Part shown: positions 1 to 8,990 of the stretch, in pieces | How the letters are laid out: each line of letters starts with the position of its first letter | How positions within the stretch are numbered: position 1 is the stretch's first letter | Assembly: GCF_016865525.2 (NCBI RefSeq) | Contig: NZ_CP075169.1 | Coordinates: 310,001-374,000 of the forward strand | Direction: 5' to 3' | Length of the DNA: 64,000 nucleotides | Origin: Sodalis ligni | Lineage (GTDB): Bacteria > Pseudomonadota > Gammaproteobacteria > Enterobacterales > Enterobacteriaceae | Program-made: the position numbers and the translations under genes | Notes under the pieces: model-generated | Database searches by the model: none | The model's input: only the letters and a program-made list of their open reading frames with translations | Told to the model about the DNA's origin: nothing

Positions 1-2
1 TT

Positions 3-22
3 CCGCGCCGTTGCCGGCGCGG
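3..22 (+). terminator. GC-rich hairpin, possible terminator of an upstream gene
   Basis: An 8-bp perfect stem (CCGCGCCG / CGGCGCGG) encloses the loop TTGC. It is followed by a mixed G/T stretch rather than a clean U-run. It could end a gene lying left of the window. Weak. Confidence 0.25.
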
Positions 23-206
23 ACGGGTTGGTTTTCCTGCAAATAATTAGACTGTCAGGAAAACTTCAATAAGGCGTACACGTAACGTCTTATTGTCATC
101 GCCTTGCACAAATACATGTTCGCCGACAGTATTACACAGCGAGAAAGCCTATACACGAGCTGACAGCAGACGAACTTCAATGCCCAAAAATTCAGGAATG
201 TCCGGT

Positions 207-845
207 TCATTTTATTTCCGTGACGAAGCTATCGCGGCTGCGCCGGACTTTTTTCAAGTTCACCAGCCAATCACCTTCGGACGCCCGATAACCCAGCGGC
301 AGAATAACAACGCTACGCAGGTTCTTCGATTTCAAACCGAGGATCTCATCCACCGCCGCCGGATCAAATCCTTCCATCGGCGTCGCGTCAACCTCTTCGA
401 ACGCCGCGGCAATCAAGGCAGCGCCCAGGCCGATGTATGCTTGCCGCGCGGCGGCCTGATAGTTAGCTTCCTTTCCCCGAGCGGCGACGATACCCAGCAA
501 CTGCTGGCGATAATTTTCCCAACCCTCGTTTTTGAAACCCCGGACGTCATTGGTGAGGTCAAACATCATATTGACGCGGTCTGGAGTGATGTCGTCCCAG
601 GCGGCAAATACCAGCAGGTGCGAACAATCGGTAATTTGCGCCTGGTCCCACGCTACGGTCCGAATCTTTGCGCGAACATCCGCATTGCTCACGACAAACA
701 GCTCAAAGGGTTGCAGCCCGCTTGAAGTCGGCGCCAGCCGCACAGCTTCAACAATACGTTCGAGCTTTTCCGCAGGGACGGTTTTCGTCGCATCGTACTT
801 CTTGGTTGCATAGCGCCAGGCCAGTCTTTCATTTAAGGTCGTCAT
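207..845 (-). CDS. NAD(P)H-dependent nitroreductase-family oxidoreductase
   Basis: A 212-residue FMN-dependent oxidoreductase of the NfsB/DrgA nitroreductase type, expected to be cytosolic and to reduce nitro compounds or quinones with NAD(P)H. The N-terminal segment has the family pattern ERLAWRYATKKYD, followed by the RLAPTSSGLQPFELFVV stretch that lines the flavin pocket. The C-terminal half carries the usual GLGAALIAAAFEEVDATPMEGFD helix and a late VVILPLGYRA strand. An ATG 12 nt further upstream is possible, but the chosen start has a better-placed GAGAAA. It has no operon partner here; the next genes are toxin-antitoxin debris. The exact substrate cannot be told from sequence. Confidence 0.85.
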   Translation of the reverse strand: MTTLNERLAWRYATKKYDATKTVPAEKLERIVEAVRLAPTSSGLQPFELFVVSNADVRAKIRTVAWDQAQITDCSHLLVFAAWDDITPDRVNMMFDLTNDVRGFKNEGWENYRQQLLGIVAARGKEANYQAAARQAYIGLGAALIAAAFEEVDATPMEGFDPAAVDEILGLKSKNLRSVVILPLGYRASEGDWLVNLKKVRRSRDSFVTEIK

Positions 846-859
846 TAGGTTTCTCATCA

Positions 860-1224
860 GATGTTATTTGCAGCACGCAGCGTCAGCGGCCGTTGCGTAG
901 TGTTTTGGTTTACTCCGTGGAACCGGCTTATATTCGGGTGACTCATGAGGCTCAAATAAAAATACTATACGATTAGCATCCGTAACCTGTTATCGATTAT
1001 GGCTCTTGCGTCCTTTATGGGGTGTTAACTTTCGAGGCGGCATAACAGTAGGTCGTTGCTGCCAATAGGCTCAGCAATGAGTGAGGGGCTGATAGGCCAT
1101 CGTTAGGCGTTAACGTAATGTCTCGGACCGGTTTTTTCAGGGGCTGATCACGGTGTGATGTTCATTAATGTATGCTATGTGATACATTAACGTCGATAGG
1201 ATTCCCTATAGAATGCAAATGGCG
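860..1224. other. non-coding stretch upstream of the nitroreductase
   Basis: No convincing gene is seen on either strand. The stretch contains the upstream region of the nitroreductase (reading left) and, at 1165-1190, a 9-bp perfect inverted repeat described separately. The right end runs into the decayed 3' part of the hipA remnant. Confidence 0.5.
1165..1190. promoter_or_regulatory. perfect 9-bp inverted repeat, operator-like
   Basis: TTAATGTAT and ATACATTAA are exact reverse complements separated by 8 nt (GCTATGTG). The 26-bp A+T-rich dyad has the geometry of a dimeric repressor site. It sits just beyond the decayed end of the hipA remnant. No cognate regulator can be assigned. Confidence 0.4.
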
Positions 1225-1492
<268 letters not shown>

Positions 1493-1625
1493 CCTTGTCT
1501 CCTGGTACGGATGCGGACGGGTAACTGTTCATCCATTAAATGTCGCTACCGATGTAATTATGACCCACCTACCAATGTAAATCTGACCCACCTGGGGTAA
1601 CAATGGCAGCTTTAAGAAGCTGCCC

Positions 1626-3432
<1,807 letters not shown>

Positions 3433-3495
3433 TTCGTGGGGGGGTGGGTAACTTTTACTTTGGCATGGTGGGTCACAATTCAATCGGTATTGACA

Positions 3496-3646
3496 ATTAA
3501 ATCCAGCCCAAGGGGATCACGCGTCCTGTCGATGATTTTTTCCAATTCATCCAGCTTGCCCAGCACATACAGCGCTATGGCATAACTTCCCATGGAGACC
3601 TTCGGATCGCCGGCCTCCAGCCTGCTGAGCGTGGCGCGGGTGATGG
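3496..3646 (-). pseudogene. hipB-like antitoxin, C-terminal fragment
   Basis: The minus strand reads ITRATLSRLEAGDPKVS, then MGSYAIALYVLGKLDEL and TRDPLGLDL, the second half of an XRE/HipB helix-turn-helix antitoxin. The 5' half is missing: the frame starts abruptly near 3646. The 3' end is cut by the IS21-type element. Its last codons (MDEQLPVRIRTRRQG, then stop) lie across the element at 1493-1537 and overlap the hipA ATG. A related N-terminal piece lies at 4540-4734. Confidence 0.75.
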
Positions 3647-3771
3647 GGTGAAATTTATTGCAAAAGTGGGGGTGATGGGGGAAGGATGTTTACCTGAGAG
3701 AAGGAGCCCGCTCTTGGGGCGGGGTTTTCCGTTGCGGTGCCAGATTCGACATCCTAATGGTGGGTAATCTA

Positions 3772-4071
3772 TCAGAGCTGGATAGCAATCCTTTTACCCG
3801 TAGGGAGCGTGACATCAATGCTCAGATCCCCGCCCAATGCTACCACATAACGTTTTAATGTAGACAGGCGAGGATCGTTATCGGGTTGCTCCATGCGAGC
3901 AACACTCGGCTGTTTAATGCCCATTGCCTCTGCCAGTTCAGTCTGAGAGATGTTGAGTGCTTCCCTGAGCTGGCTTAAGGCGATGTCGCGTCGAAGTACT
4001 TCCACTTTTTCAGCTACGCGACTTTGCACTTCCGGGCTTTCCCTGGCCAGCAGTTCTTTATAGGTTGCCAT
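3772..4071 (-). CDS. higA: HigA-type XRE antitoxin
   Basis: A 99-residue DNA-binding antitoxin. A helical N-terminus is followed by a helix-turn-helix (about residues 38-62, ISQTELAEAMGIKQPSVARME) and a short strand-rich tail ending LPTGKRIAIQL. It follows the higB-like toxin remnant, with toxin stop and antitoxin start 3 nt apart, so the pair has the reverse toxin-then-antitoxin order typical of higBA. The frame is intact while its toxin is broken. It probably represses its own promoter through the repeats at 4435-4470. The symbol reflects family resemblance only. Confidence 0.8.
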   Translation of the reverse strand: MATYKELLARESPEVQSRVAEKVEVLRRDIALSQLREALNISQTELAEAMGIKQPSVARMEQPDNDPRLSTLKRYVVALGGDLSIDVTLPTGKRIAIQL

Positions 4072-4074
4072 CGA

Positions 4075-4436
4075 TTACTTCTCCAGTGTATCCAGATGAT
4101 TGCGGTACTCTGATTCGGCAAACCGGATCATGTCCCGATAGAATCTCTTTTCGTTCAATCCGGTTTTATCAGCGGCACAGAGAATAATAGCGCGGCGAAC
4201 AGGATCGAATGCAAAAAGGCTCTAACAGGATCACCACGGTGTTGTATACGCAATTCTTTCATATTAGGAAATGAGGTTGCCTGCAAGGTATCGACATAAG
4301 GTCGGCCTAACTGTGGGCCGTAAATTTCCAAAATACCCATTGAAACAAGCACATCTTCCCGTAATGAAACCTCTTGTTCTAAAAACCACTCATCAAATGC
4401 TTTTGTTGTAATGACTTCCCACATGTCGCGCCGCAT
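4075..4436 (-). pseudogene. higB/RelE-like toxin with a one-base poly-T frameshift
   Basis: The frame reads WEVITTKAFDEWFLEQ and later PNMKELRIQHRGDPVRAF, the usual RelE-fold HigB (phage Gp49-like) toxin text. After RAF it shifts out of frame at a T5 run near 4220. With six T residues it would continue FAFDPVRRAIILCAADKTG, then KRFYRDMIRFAESEY, and stop at 4075, right before higA. That completion fits the family well, so one T is missing. This is either a true inactivating mutation or a homopolymer read error. An mRNA interferase acting on ribosome-bound messages would be expected if intact. Confidence 0.8.
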
Positions 4437-4470
4437 AGCCTATTCCCTATACACATACTATAGCCTATTC
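4435..4470 (-). promoter_or_regulatory. direct repeats upstream of higBA, candidate HigA operator
   Basis: The 11-mer ATAGCCTATTC occurs twice, at 4435-4445 and 4460-4470, starts 25 bp apart. The first copy overlaps the toxin start region. An A+T-rich segment between and beyond them could hold the promoter. This placement is typical of autoregulated TA operons; binding by HigA is inference. Confidence 0.5.
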
Positions 4471-4539
4471 ACTATATTTTCAATGGGCAGACGGACAGCT
4501 TATTTTCGTCTGACACCAGGTTTTGGGATGAGCTCCTCC

Positions 4540-4734
4540 TCAGGAAGAACCGGGTAGCGCAATGATGGCCCGATCCGTTGAGTATCCCTGTCCGGCCTCA
4601 AGCCTGCTGAGCGTGGCGCGGGTGATGCCGATACGCTCCGCCATCAGCGAGGTGCTGATGCGACGCCGTTTACGCGCATGCTGTATATTGCTGCCCAGTT
4701 TCTTCAGGGCCTGCTCGACGCGGAATAGTCTCAT
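4540..4734 (-). pseudogene. HipB-like antitoxin, N-terminal fragment
   Basis: Reads MRLFRVEQALKKLGSNIQ, then ARKRRRISTSLMAERIGITR and ATLSRLEAG, an XRE helix-turn-helix antitoxin N-terminus. After LEAG it diverges and ends within about 15 codons. A different frame downstream reads RYPVLPEEELIPKPGVRRK followed by a stop, which looks like a genuine antitoxin tail, so a small indel separates head and tail. It shares the ITRATLSRLEAG segment with the C-terminal fragment at 3496-3646. They may be two decayed paralogues or two parts of one rearranged gene. Confidence 0.6.
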
Positions 4735-4740
4735 ATTTGT

Positions 4741-4756
4741 GTGCTATATTAAGCAC
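4741..4756. promoter_or_regulatory. palindrome before the HipB-like fragment, candidate operator
   Basis: GTGCT and AGCAC flank a 6-nt A+T core (GTGCTATATTAAGCAC), 6 bp upstream of the HipB-like start. On the minus strand the core supplies a -10-like TAATAT. This is the position expected for a HipB-type operator. Confidence 0.5.
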
Positions 4757-4853
4757 TAACAATGATAATGACCTATATAGCTTGCATTTTTTGCGACGTC
4801 AGTTCAAGAGATAAACACTTATACCGAAAATTCTTGCCGTTTGATTTACGCCG

Positions 4854-5148
4854 TTGTATTGTGCCTTTGCATCTGCAAAATCAGATGTTGGGATTGGTCT
4901 CCCGAGAATCATACTGGCGACATATGACGCGTCCGCGTCTTTTTTTATGTCGTGCGTCCGGCTCTGGAAGCGATACATTATCGCTTCCCCATTCAATGGT
5001 GGGCTGGGCGGGGGCACCGCAAGGTGCGCCGGTTTCCAGTATGGCCGGTAAGACCAACTCCGTTCAGTCCATCACCCGCAAGATTGGTCTCTTCGGTGGT
5101 GGTTTAAAATCACATACTGGAGGCTGCCTGAATGGCTATGATCCTTAA
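4854..5148 (+). pseudogene. Ash-family (P4-satellite-like) small protein, frameshifted
   Basis: One frame reads CAFASAKSDVGIGLPRIILA, then TYDASASFFMSCVRLWKRY. A second frame continues with SMVGWAGAPQGAPVSSMAGK, then TNSVQSITRKIGLFGGGL and a stop at 5148. Together they resemble the Ash/Icd-like proteins found in the immunity region of P4-type satellite prophages. A small indel near 4985 separates the two halves. The match is from memory of the family pattern, so the family name is tentative. No integrase or primase of a full satellite is in the window. Confidence 0.45.
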
Positions 5149-5605
5149 CCAAACTCATCCCTTGCTTTCAATCACGTTCAGTTCAACCACGGATTTCACC
5201 GAGCTGGCCGGGTATTGCGAACGGTTCGCTGAAACCCTGCTGGAAAGCAGCGATCCTAGATTGCGGCATGCACTTTGCGAACGGCTTAGCGATTGTCTTG
5301 CGCTGTTGTATCCTACGCTGGACGATCCTATTCCGTCTCACGTGATGGATAGACTGACGGTGGACGAACTTCCGCTGACATCGCCCCGTTTTGAGCCCGA
5401 TTCCGATTTGCTCTGCGAATACTGCCAGGTGCTGGTGCAACTGCTGACCGAACGGGCGGTATCGCCGCAAAGGGAGAAAATCCTCACGGGACTGCTGTTT
5501 GATCTGACGAGCTATTTTGCCGAAGAATTGAAGGCGCCGCGCTGGATACGTACCGCCGACGGGGTGAAGTTTATTGCGGAAGTGGAGGTGGCGAGGGAAC
5601 GCTGA
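5132..5605 (+). CDS. conserved hypothetical protein, P4-like prophage type
   Basis: 157 residues, acidic and leucine-rich, predicted helical: TDFTELAGYCERFAETLLES, then RLRHALCERLSDCLALLYP and a C-terminal WIRTADGVKFIAEVEV. No catalytic motif is visible. It starts at an ATG behind GGAGG and overlaps the end of the Ash-like frame. The same pairing (Ash-type ORF, then a protein of this size) is common in P4-like elements, which suggests shared origin. A hairpin terminator follows at 5624. Function unknown. Confidence 0.65.
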   Translation: MAMILNQTHPLLSITFSSTTDFTELAGYCERFAETLLESSDPRLRHALCERLSDCLALLYPTLDDPIPSHVMDRLTVDELPLTSPRFEPDSDLLCEYCQVLVQLLTERAVSPQREKILTGLLFDLTSYFAEELKAPRWIRTADGVKFIAEVEVARER

Positions 5606-5623
5606 GTGCCCCGGTATAAGATG

Positions 5624-5648
5624 CCCGCCTTCATTTGAGGCGGGTTTA
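5624..5648 (+). terminator. rho-independent terminator
   Basis: A CCCGCCT / AGGCGGG stem with a 7-nt loop is followed by TTTAAAA, about 20 nt after the stop of the preceding hypothetical gene. The U-run is short, so efficiency is uncertain. Confidence 0.55.
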
Positions 5649-5716
5649 AAATGTATTAGCGGCTCTTTTGATAACATGCTTTTGACAGTTTGCCCGCTGG
5701 ATATATATGTAAAAAA

Positions 5717-5990
5717 TTAGGGGTATTCCTGCCTGGCATGCAGCACAGCCAAAACTTCGAGATAATCACTGAGTACTCGATAAACAACGATGTAGTGAGG
5801 GATGACGACTATTTCTCTGGTACCCGGCACACGCCCAGGGCGATATAAGTAAGGGTGCTCAGTTGCAGGGATCACGGATTCTTCGATATGTTGCAGTAGA
5901 GATTCAGCGGGAATGATTGTGCTCAGCGATGAAGGCGATAAGGTGATACAAGTCGGTTCTTGCATGGTAAGTCCATTTGACGGTTAACAT
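5717..5990 (-). pseudogene. RelE/ParE-type toxin, frameshifted near the N-terminus
   Basis: The ATG at 5990, 2 nt after the antitoxin stop, opens MLTVKWTYHARTDLYHLIAF and IAEHNHSR, then hits a stop. Shifting frame gives SLLQHIEESVIPATEHPYLY, then RPGRVPGTREIVVIPHYIV and VYRVLSDYLEVLAVLHARQ, a classic RelE/ParE C-terminus with the GRVPGTRE-VV and VYRV motifs. A small indel around 5890 joins the two parts. As written the toxin cannot be made full length. Confidence 0.75.
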
Positions 5991-5992
5991 TG

Positions 5993-6259
5993 TTAAGCCA
6001 ATCTCCTGCGATTATTTGATTTTTCGATAACTTTACGTGCGCCAGCCATAACCTCATTGTGCGGCACGTTGGGTATTGCCGCATTCATGGATGTATTGAC
6101 TTTAGCGCGAAACCAGCATTCATAACGCCCGGCTTGCTCTTGGGTCTCGAATTCCGACACGATAGGGGACTGTTTTTTGACAAAACGTTTCCACGCTAAT
6201 CCGGCAATATAGATCAGTTTGTCATTCTCAAAGGACATGACACCGCAAACGGAATCCAT
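5993..6259 (-). CDS. RelB/StbD-type antitoxin
   Basis: The conserved part reads SPIVSEFETQEQAGRYECWF, then RAKVNTSMNAAIPNVPHNEV and ARKVIEKSNNRRR, as in stability-determinant antitoxins that pair with RelE/ParE toxins. About 30 residues before SPIVSEFE are not family-like, so the true start may be internal, or the N-terminus may have been changed by rearrangement. The toxin gene starts 2 nt downstream. The frame is intact although its toxin is broken. Confidence 0.65.
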   Translation of the reverse strand: MDSVCGVMSFENDKLIYIAGLAWKRFVKKQSPIVSEFETQEQAGRYECWFRAKVNTSMNAAIPNVPHNEVMAGARKVIEKSNNRRRLA

Positions 6260-6265
6260 GTGCCT

Positions 6266-6295
6266 AAAAAAAGGGTCGGACCCGACAGTCCGACC
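6266..6295 (-). terminator. strong rho-independent terminator, leftward
   Basis: On the minus strand GGTCGGAC and GTCCGACC form a perfect 8-bp stem with a 6-nt loop, followed by C and T7. It lies only 7 nt upstream of the antitoxin frame, so it would stop leftward transcription entering the TA operon. No intact leftward gene ends here, so it is probably a relic. Confidence 0.75.
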
Positions 6296-6552
6296 GATCT
6301 CACTTGCCCATCCATGGCTTACAGCAAAAGAATGAGGTTGTAGAGTGCCACCCTAGTGCTAAATGGTTCCTTAACCGTTCCTAATTTTGGGCTGGCGGTA
6401 CGCGCTTAGCTGCGTGGCATATTTCTTTTGAAAACGATAAATTATAGAATCATATGTTATGAATGCAAATAACCAGCAAAACTCTAATATTTTCTTTTAC
6501 AGCTTGCGATAATTTTCCTAAGTTTGAATAAATATCATTCAGAGGTAACCTA

Positions 6553-6819
6553 ATGAAGATCGCAGGCACTGAGTCAACATTATCTTGCACCGATTCTATA
6601 ACGGATTTTAATTCACTGGCTAATAATGCTACATCAAAATTACCCACGGCATTGAATAATGCCAGGAACAGCACGGAAACAACCTCTAGATATAAACAGC
6701 ATGACGATAATTTAAGCCTGACGTCCGTCGCCGCTACGCTGGCTGCCGGTACGGCCACTCTTGGAATGACGGTTTTGGAGGCGTGGTTCATTGCTTCGCC
6801 GGAGGCGCGTCTGGCTTCG
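6553..6819 (+). pseudogene. small unknown gene, 5' part, interrupted by an IS2-like element
   Basis: The ATG follows GAGGTAAC. The first 89 codons are Ser/Thr/Asn-rich (TESTLSCTDSITDFNSLANN) and then become hydrophobic (SVAATLAAGTATLGMTVLEA). The element at 6820-8152 splits the gene. If it is removed with one target copy, the frame continues at 8158-8343 to give a 150-residue protein. No family is recognised. The Ser-rich head and glycine-rich membrane-like tail would fit a secreted or membrane-inserting small protein, but that is only a suggestion. The surrounding DNA is A+T-rich, unlike the backbone. Confidence 0.6.
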
Positions 6820-6856
6820 TGGTTTTGACCCCATATTTCCATACACCTATTCCCGC

Positions 6857-7735
6857 TTAGGTTGATGGTTTCCCCCTGCGCCGATATTCTCTTGGTGAGC
6901 GATATCCTAAAGCGCTATGAGGGTGATATTCGTTGTAGTGCTCGAACGCCAGTGACAGGCTTAACACCGCCGTCTGGCTGTCCGGTTTTGGCATCATGCC
7001 GATATAATCACGTTTCATCGTCTTGACGAAGCTTTCTGCTACACCGTTACTTTGTGGACTTCTGACCCTGGTCGTTCTGGGCTCTAAGCCCAGCATTTTA
7101 GCGAAGCGCCGGGTTTCATCTGCGCGATAGGCCGAACCGTTATCCGTCAGCCATTCGATGGGCGCTGTCGGCAGGTTTTGCCCGAACCGGCGTTCAACTG
7201 AGCGCAGCATAACGTCCTGTACCGTATCGCTGTCATAACCGCCAGTGCTGGCCGCCCAGTCCAATGCTTCCCGGTCGCCACAGTCGATGGCGAAGGTGAC
7301 CCGCAGCTTTTCGCCATTATCGCAGCGGAACTCGAAGCCATCCGAACTCCAACGGCGATTGCTTTCGGCCACCGACACCCGGCCTGTGTGGCGCCGGGTT
7401 TCCGGTGTGGGACTGGGTTTCGACTCTAACAACAAGCCGTTATCACGCATCACGCGCCATACCCGTTTTGCGTTCACCCTCGGCAGACCTTCCTGCTCCG
7501 AACGGCGGCGCAGATTAGCCCAGATGCGTCGATAACCATAACTCGGCAGGTCGGCAACTTCGGCACGGATGTGTTCCAGTAATTCGGCGTCATCCTGATG
7601 CCGCTGCTTGCGGCCATCCTGCCAGTCAGCCTGCCGATATCGATAAAGCGAGAGCTGCGCACGCGACACACCCAGAGCTTCACTCACTGGTTTTACTCGT
7701 CTTCCCCGGGCAATAAGGGTCCGTGCGCAATCCAT
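6857..7735 (-). CDS. IS2-group transposase OrfB (DDE domain)
   Basis: A 292-residue rve-core protein very close in pattern to IS2 InsD. It has an N-terminal HTH_21-type segment ([12 protein letters not shown]) and then catalytic D132 (SSDGFEF), D198 (LTDNGS) and E234 (NGVAESF), with the exact 35-residue D-E spacing of IS3-family enzymes. It overlaps orfA by 43 nt in the -1 frame. The A7 run on the minus strand (7735-7741) is the likely slippage site giving OrfAB. It appears intact. Confidence 0.93.
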   Translation of the reverse strand: MDCARTLIARGRRVKPVSEALGVSRAQLSLYRYRQADWQDGRKQRHQDDAELLEHIRAEVADLPSYGYRRIWANLRRRSEQEGLPRVNAKRVWRVMRDNGLLLESKPSPTPETRRHTGRVSVAESNRRWSSDGFEFRCDNGEKLRVTFAIDCGDREALDWAASTGGYDSDTVQDVMLRSVERRFGQNLPTAPIEWLTDNGSAYRADETRRFAKMLGLEPRTTRVRSPQSNGVAESFVKTMKRDYIGMMPKPDSQTAVLSLSLAFEHYNEYHPHSALGYRSPREYRRRGKPST

Positions 7736-8088
7736 TTTTTTGTTTTGCCGTATTCAACCGCCTCCTTGAGGATCTCGGCTTCCATGGTTTTCTTACCCAG
7801 GAGACGCTGGAGTTCGCGGATCTGTTTCATGGCACTGTTTAACTCAGAAGCCGGCACAACCTCTTCGCCGGCAGAGACCGCCGTCAGGCTGCCGTCCTGA
7901 TATTGCTTACGCCATTTAAAGACTTGATTAGCATTCACATTATGACGACGAGCGACAAGAGAAACGGAGCTACCTGGCTGGAAGGTCTCCTGAACAATGG
8001 CGATCTTTTCCTGCGGAGTGCGGCGGCGACGTCGCTCTGGCTCAGTAAGAACAGTATCCATGATTTCACTTTGACTAGGCTTAAACAT
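7693..8088 (-). CDS. IS2-group OrfA (DNA-binding subunit)
   Basis: 131 residues. An N-terminal basic segment ([19 protein letters not shown]) precedes a helix-turn-helix ([20 protein letters not shown]) and a C-terminal leucine-zipper-like helix ([20 protein letters not shown]). It binds the element ends and supplies the N-terminal part of the OrfAB transposase made by frameshifting at the A7 run. Intact. Confidence 0.92.
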   Translation of the reverse strand: MFKPSQSEIMDTVLTEPERRRRRTPQEKIAIVQETFQPGSSVSLVARRHNVNANQVFKWRKQYQDGSLTAVSAGEEVVPASELNSAMKQIRELQRLLGKKTMEAEILKEAVEYGKTKKWIAHGPLLPGEDE

Positions 8089-8157
8089 AGCTTTAAGACT
8101 ACCTCGTATTTTAAGCGGGTCAAAGTGTCTGGATCATTAGGGGGCTAATACACTTCG

Positions 8158-8343
8158 TTAATCGCATGCACAACGGTAGGGTCGGCTACCGGCATGTTCA
8201 TCGGTGGTAAGACCGGTCTTTACCTCTCGAAGAATATTTCCGGTGTCTCAGAGCTGGTAGGGGCAGGAATTGGCGTTGTGTGCGCGGGCGCATGGGGAGG
8301 AGTAAGCGGAGCGATTCTTTCTCAGGCAGTCAACAATAGATAA
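8158..8343 (+). pseudogene. small unknown gene, 3' part after the IS2-like element
   Basis: In frame with 6553-6819 once the element is removed: LIACTTVGSATGMFIGGKTG, then ELVGAGIGVVCAGAWGG and a stop at 8343. Gly/Ala-rich segments like these often form membrane-spanning helices. There is no start codon with a ribosome site on this side, so it should not be expressed alone. Confidence 0.6.
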
Positions 8344-8511
8344 TCACGTTTCATAAGTATTTTCTGAACACTTCTTGCAGCTTTGTTAAAGACTTACCAA
8401 TACAACCGTTTATCCCATATCGGCGAAATTTTTGGAGAGTGTAAAACAAACTGAAGTGGCATAGGCCTAAAGCGCGTGGATATTAAATCTCCGCGCTCAT
8501 TAGGCAGAGAA

Positions 8512-8811
8512 TTAGATATGAAATACTCGCCCGCTACCATCAGGCAGATCGACGGTCAAACTTAATTTCCCCCCCATTGCTTCAATGTAGCGCTTTAGAG
8601 TAGTCAGCTTTACGTCGTTCCCGCGCTGTTCAATCTGCGTAACGGCTGGTTGGCTGACTCCCATTGCTTCCGCAAGGGATTTTTGTGACAAATGCAAATC
8701 TTCACGCATGAGTTGCAAGCCCGTTTCCAAGATCATTTCGTCAGCCATTTCCTTGATACGCGCTTGGCTCTCAGGAGAACGGGCGGCAATGGCATCACGT
8801 AACGTTTTCAT
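8512..8811 (-). CDS. orphan HigA-like XRE regulator
   Basis: 99 residues, paralogous in layout to the HigA at 3772-4071: a helical N-terminus, a helix-turn-helix (LSQKSLAEAMGVSQPAVTQIE) and the tail KLSLTVDLPDGSGRVFHI. GGAG precedes the ATG. No toxin-sized frame lies upstream where a higB would sit, so it is an orphan antitoxin or a free-standing repressor. The A+T-rich region at 8815-8870, with ATAAGC and GCTTAT half-sites, could be its own operator. Intact frame. Confidence 0.75.
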   Translation of the reverse strand: MKTLRDAIAARSPESQARIKEMADEMILETGLQLMREDLHLSQKSLAEAMGVSQPAVTQIEQRGNDVKLTTLKRYIEAMGGKLSLTVDLPDGSGRVFHI

Positions 8812-8990
8812 TTTATATACTCCATAAGCTCTAACTTATATTTTCAATAATATAATCTATGGCTTATAAGTCCAGAGGTTTTGGCGTTTTTTGGAATGAA
8901 CTCCACACAAGGTAAGCCCTCAATCTCCCCCGCGCTTTCTGCTACAATCTCCCTCCGTCACTTTCAGCCCCTATGAATCCGGGAAGCCTT

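Larger units (their letters stand above)
6820..8152 (-). mobile_element. IS3-family (IS2 group) insertion sequence
   Basis: Carries overlapping orfA and orfB on the minus strand. The ends are imperfect inverted repeats (TG..T.TT..CCCC, then ACAC and CCCGCTTA). CTTCG (CTTCGT) flanks both sides at 6815-6820 and 8153-8158, read as a 5-bp target duplication. Closing the gap restores an uninterrupted reading frame in the host gene, which supports the boundaries. Confidence 0.85.

Noticed and set aside
93..725. 211-codon frame on the plus strand
   Set aside because: Lies wholly antisense to the nitroreductase, which has clear family motifs; no protein-like motifs of its own.
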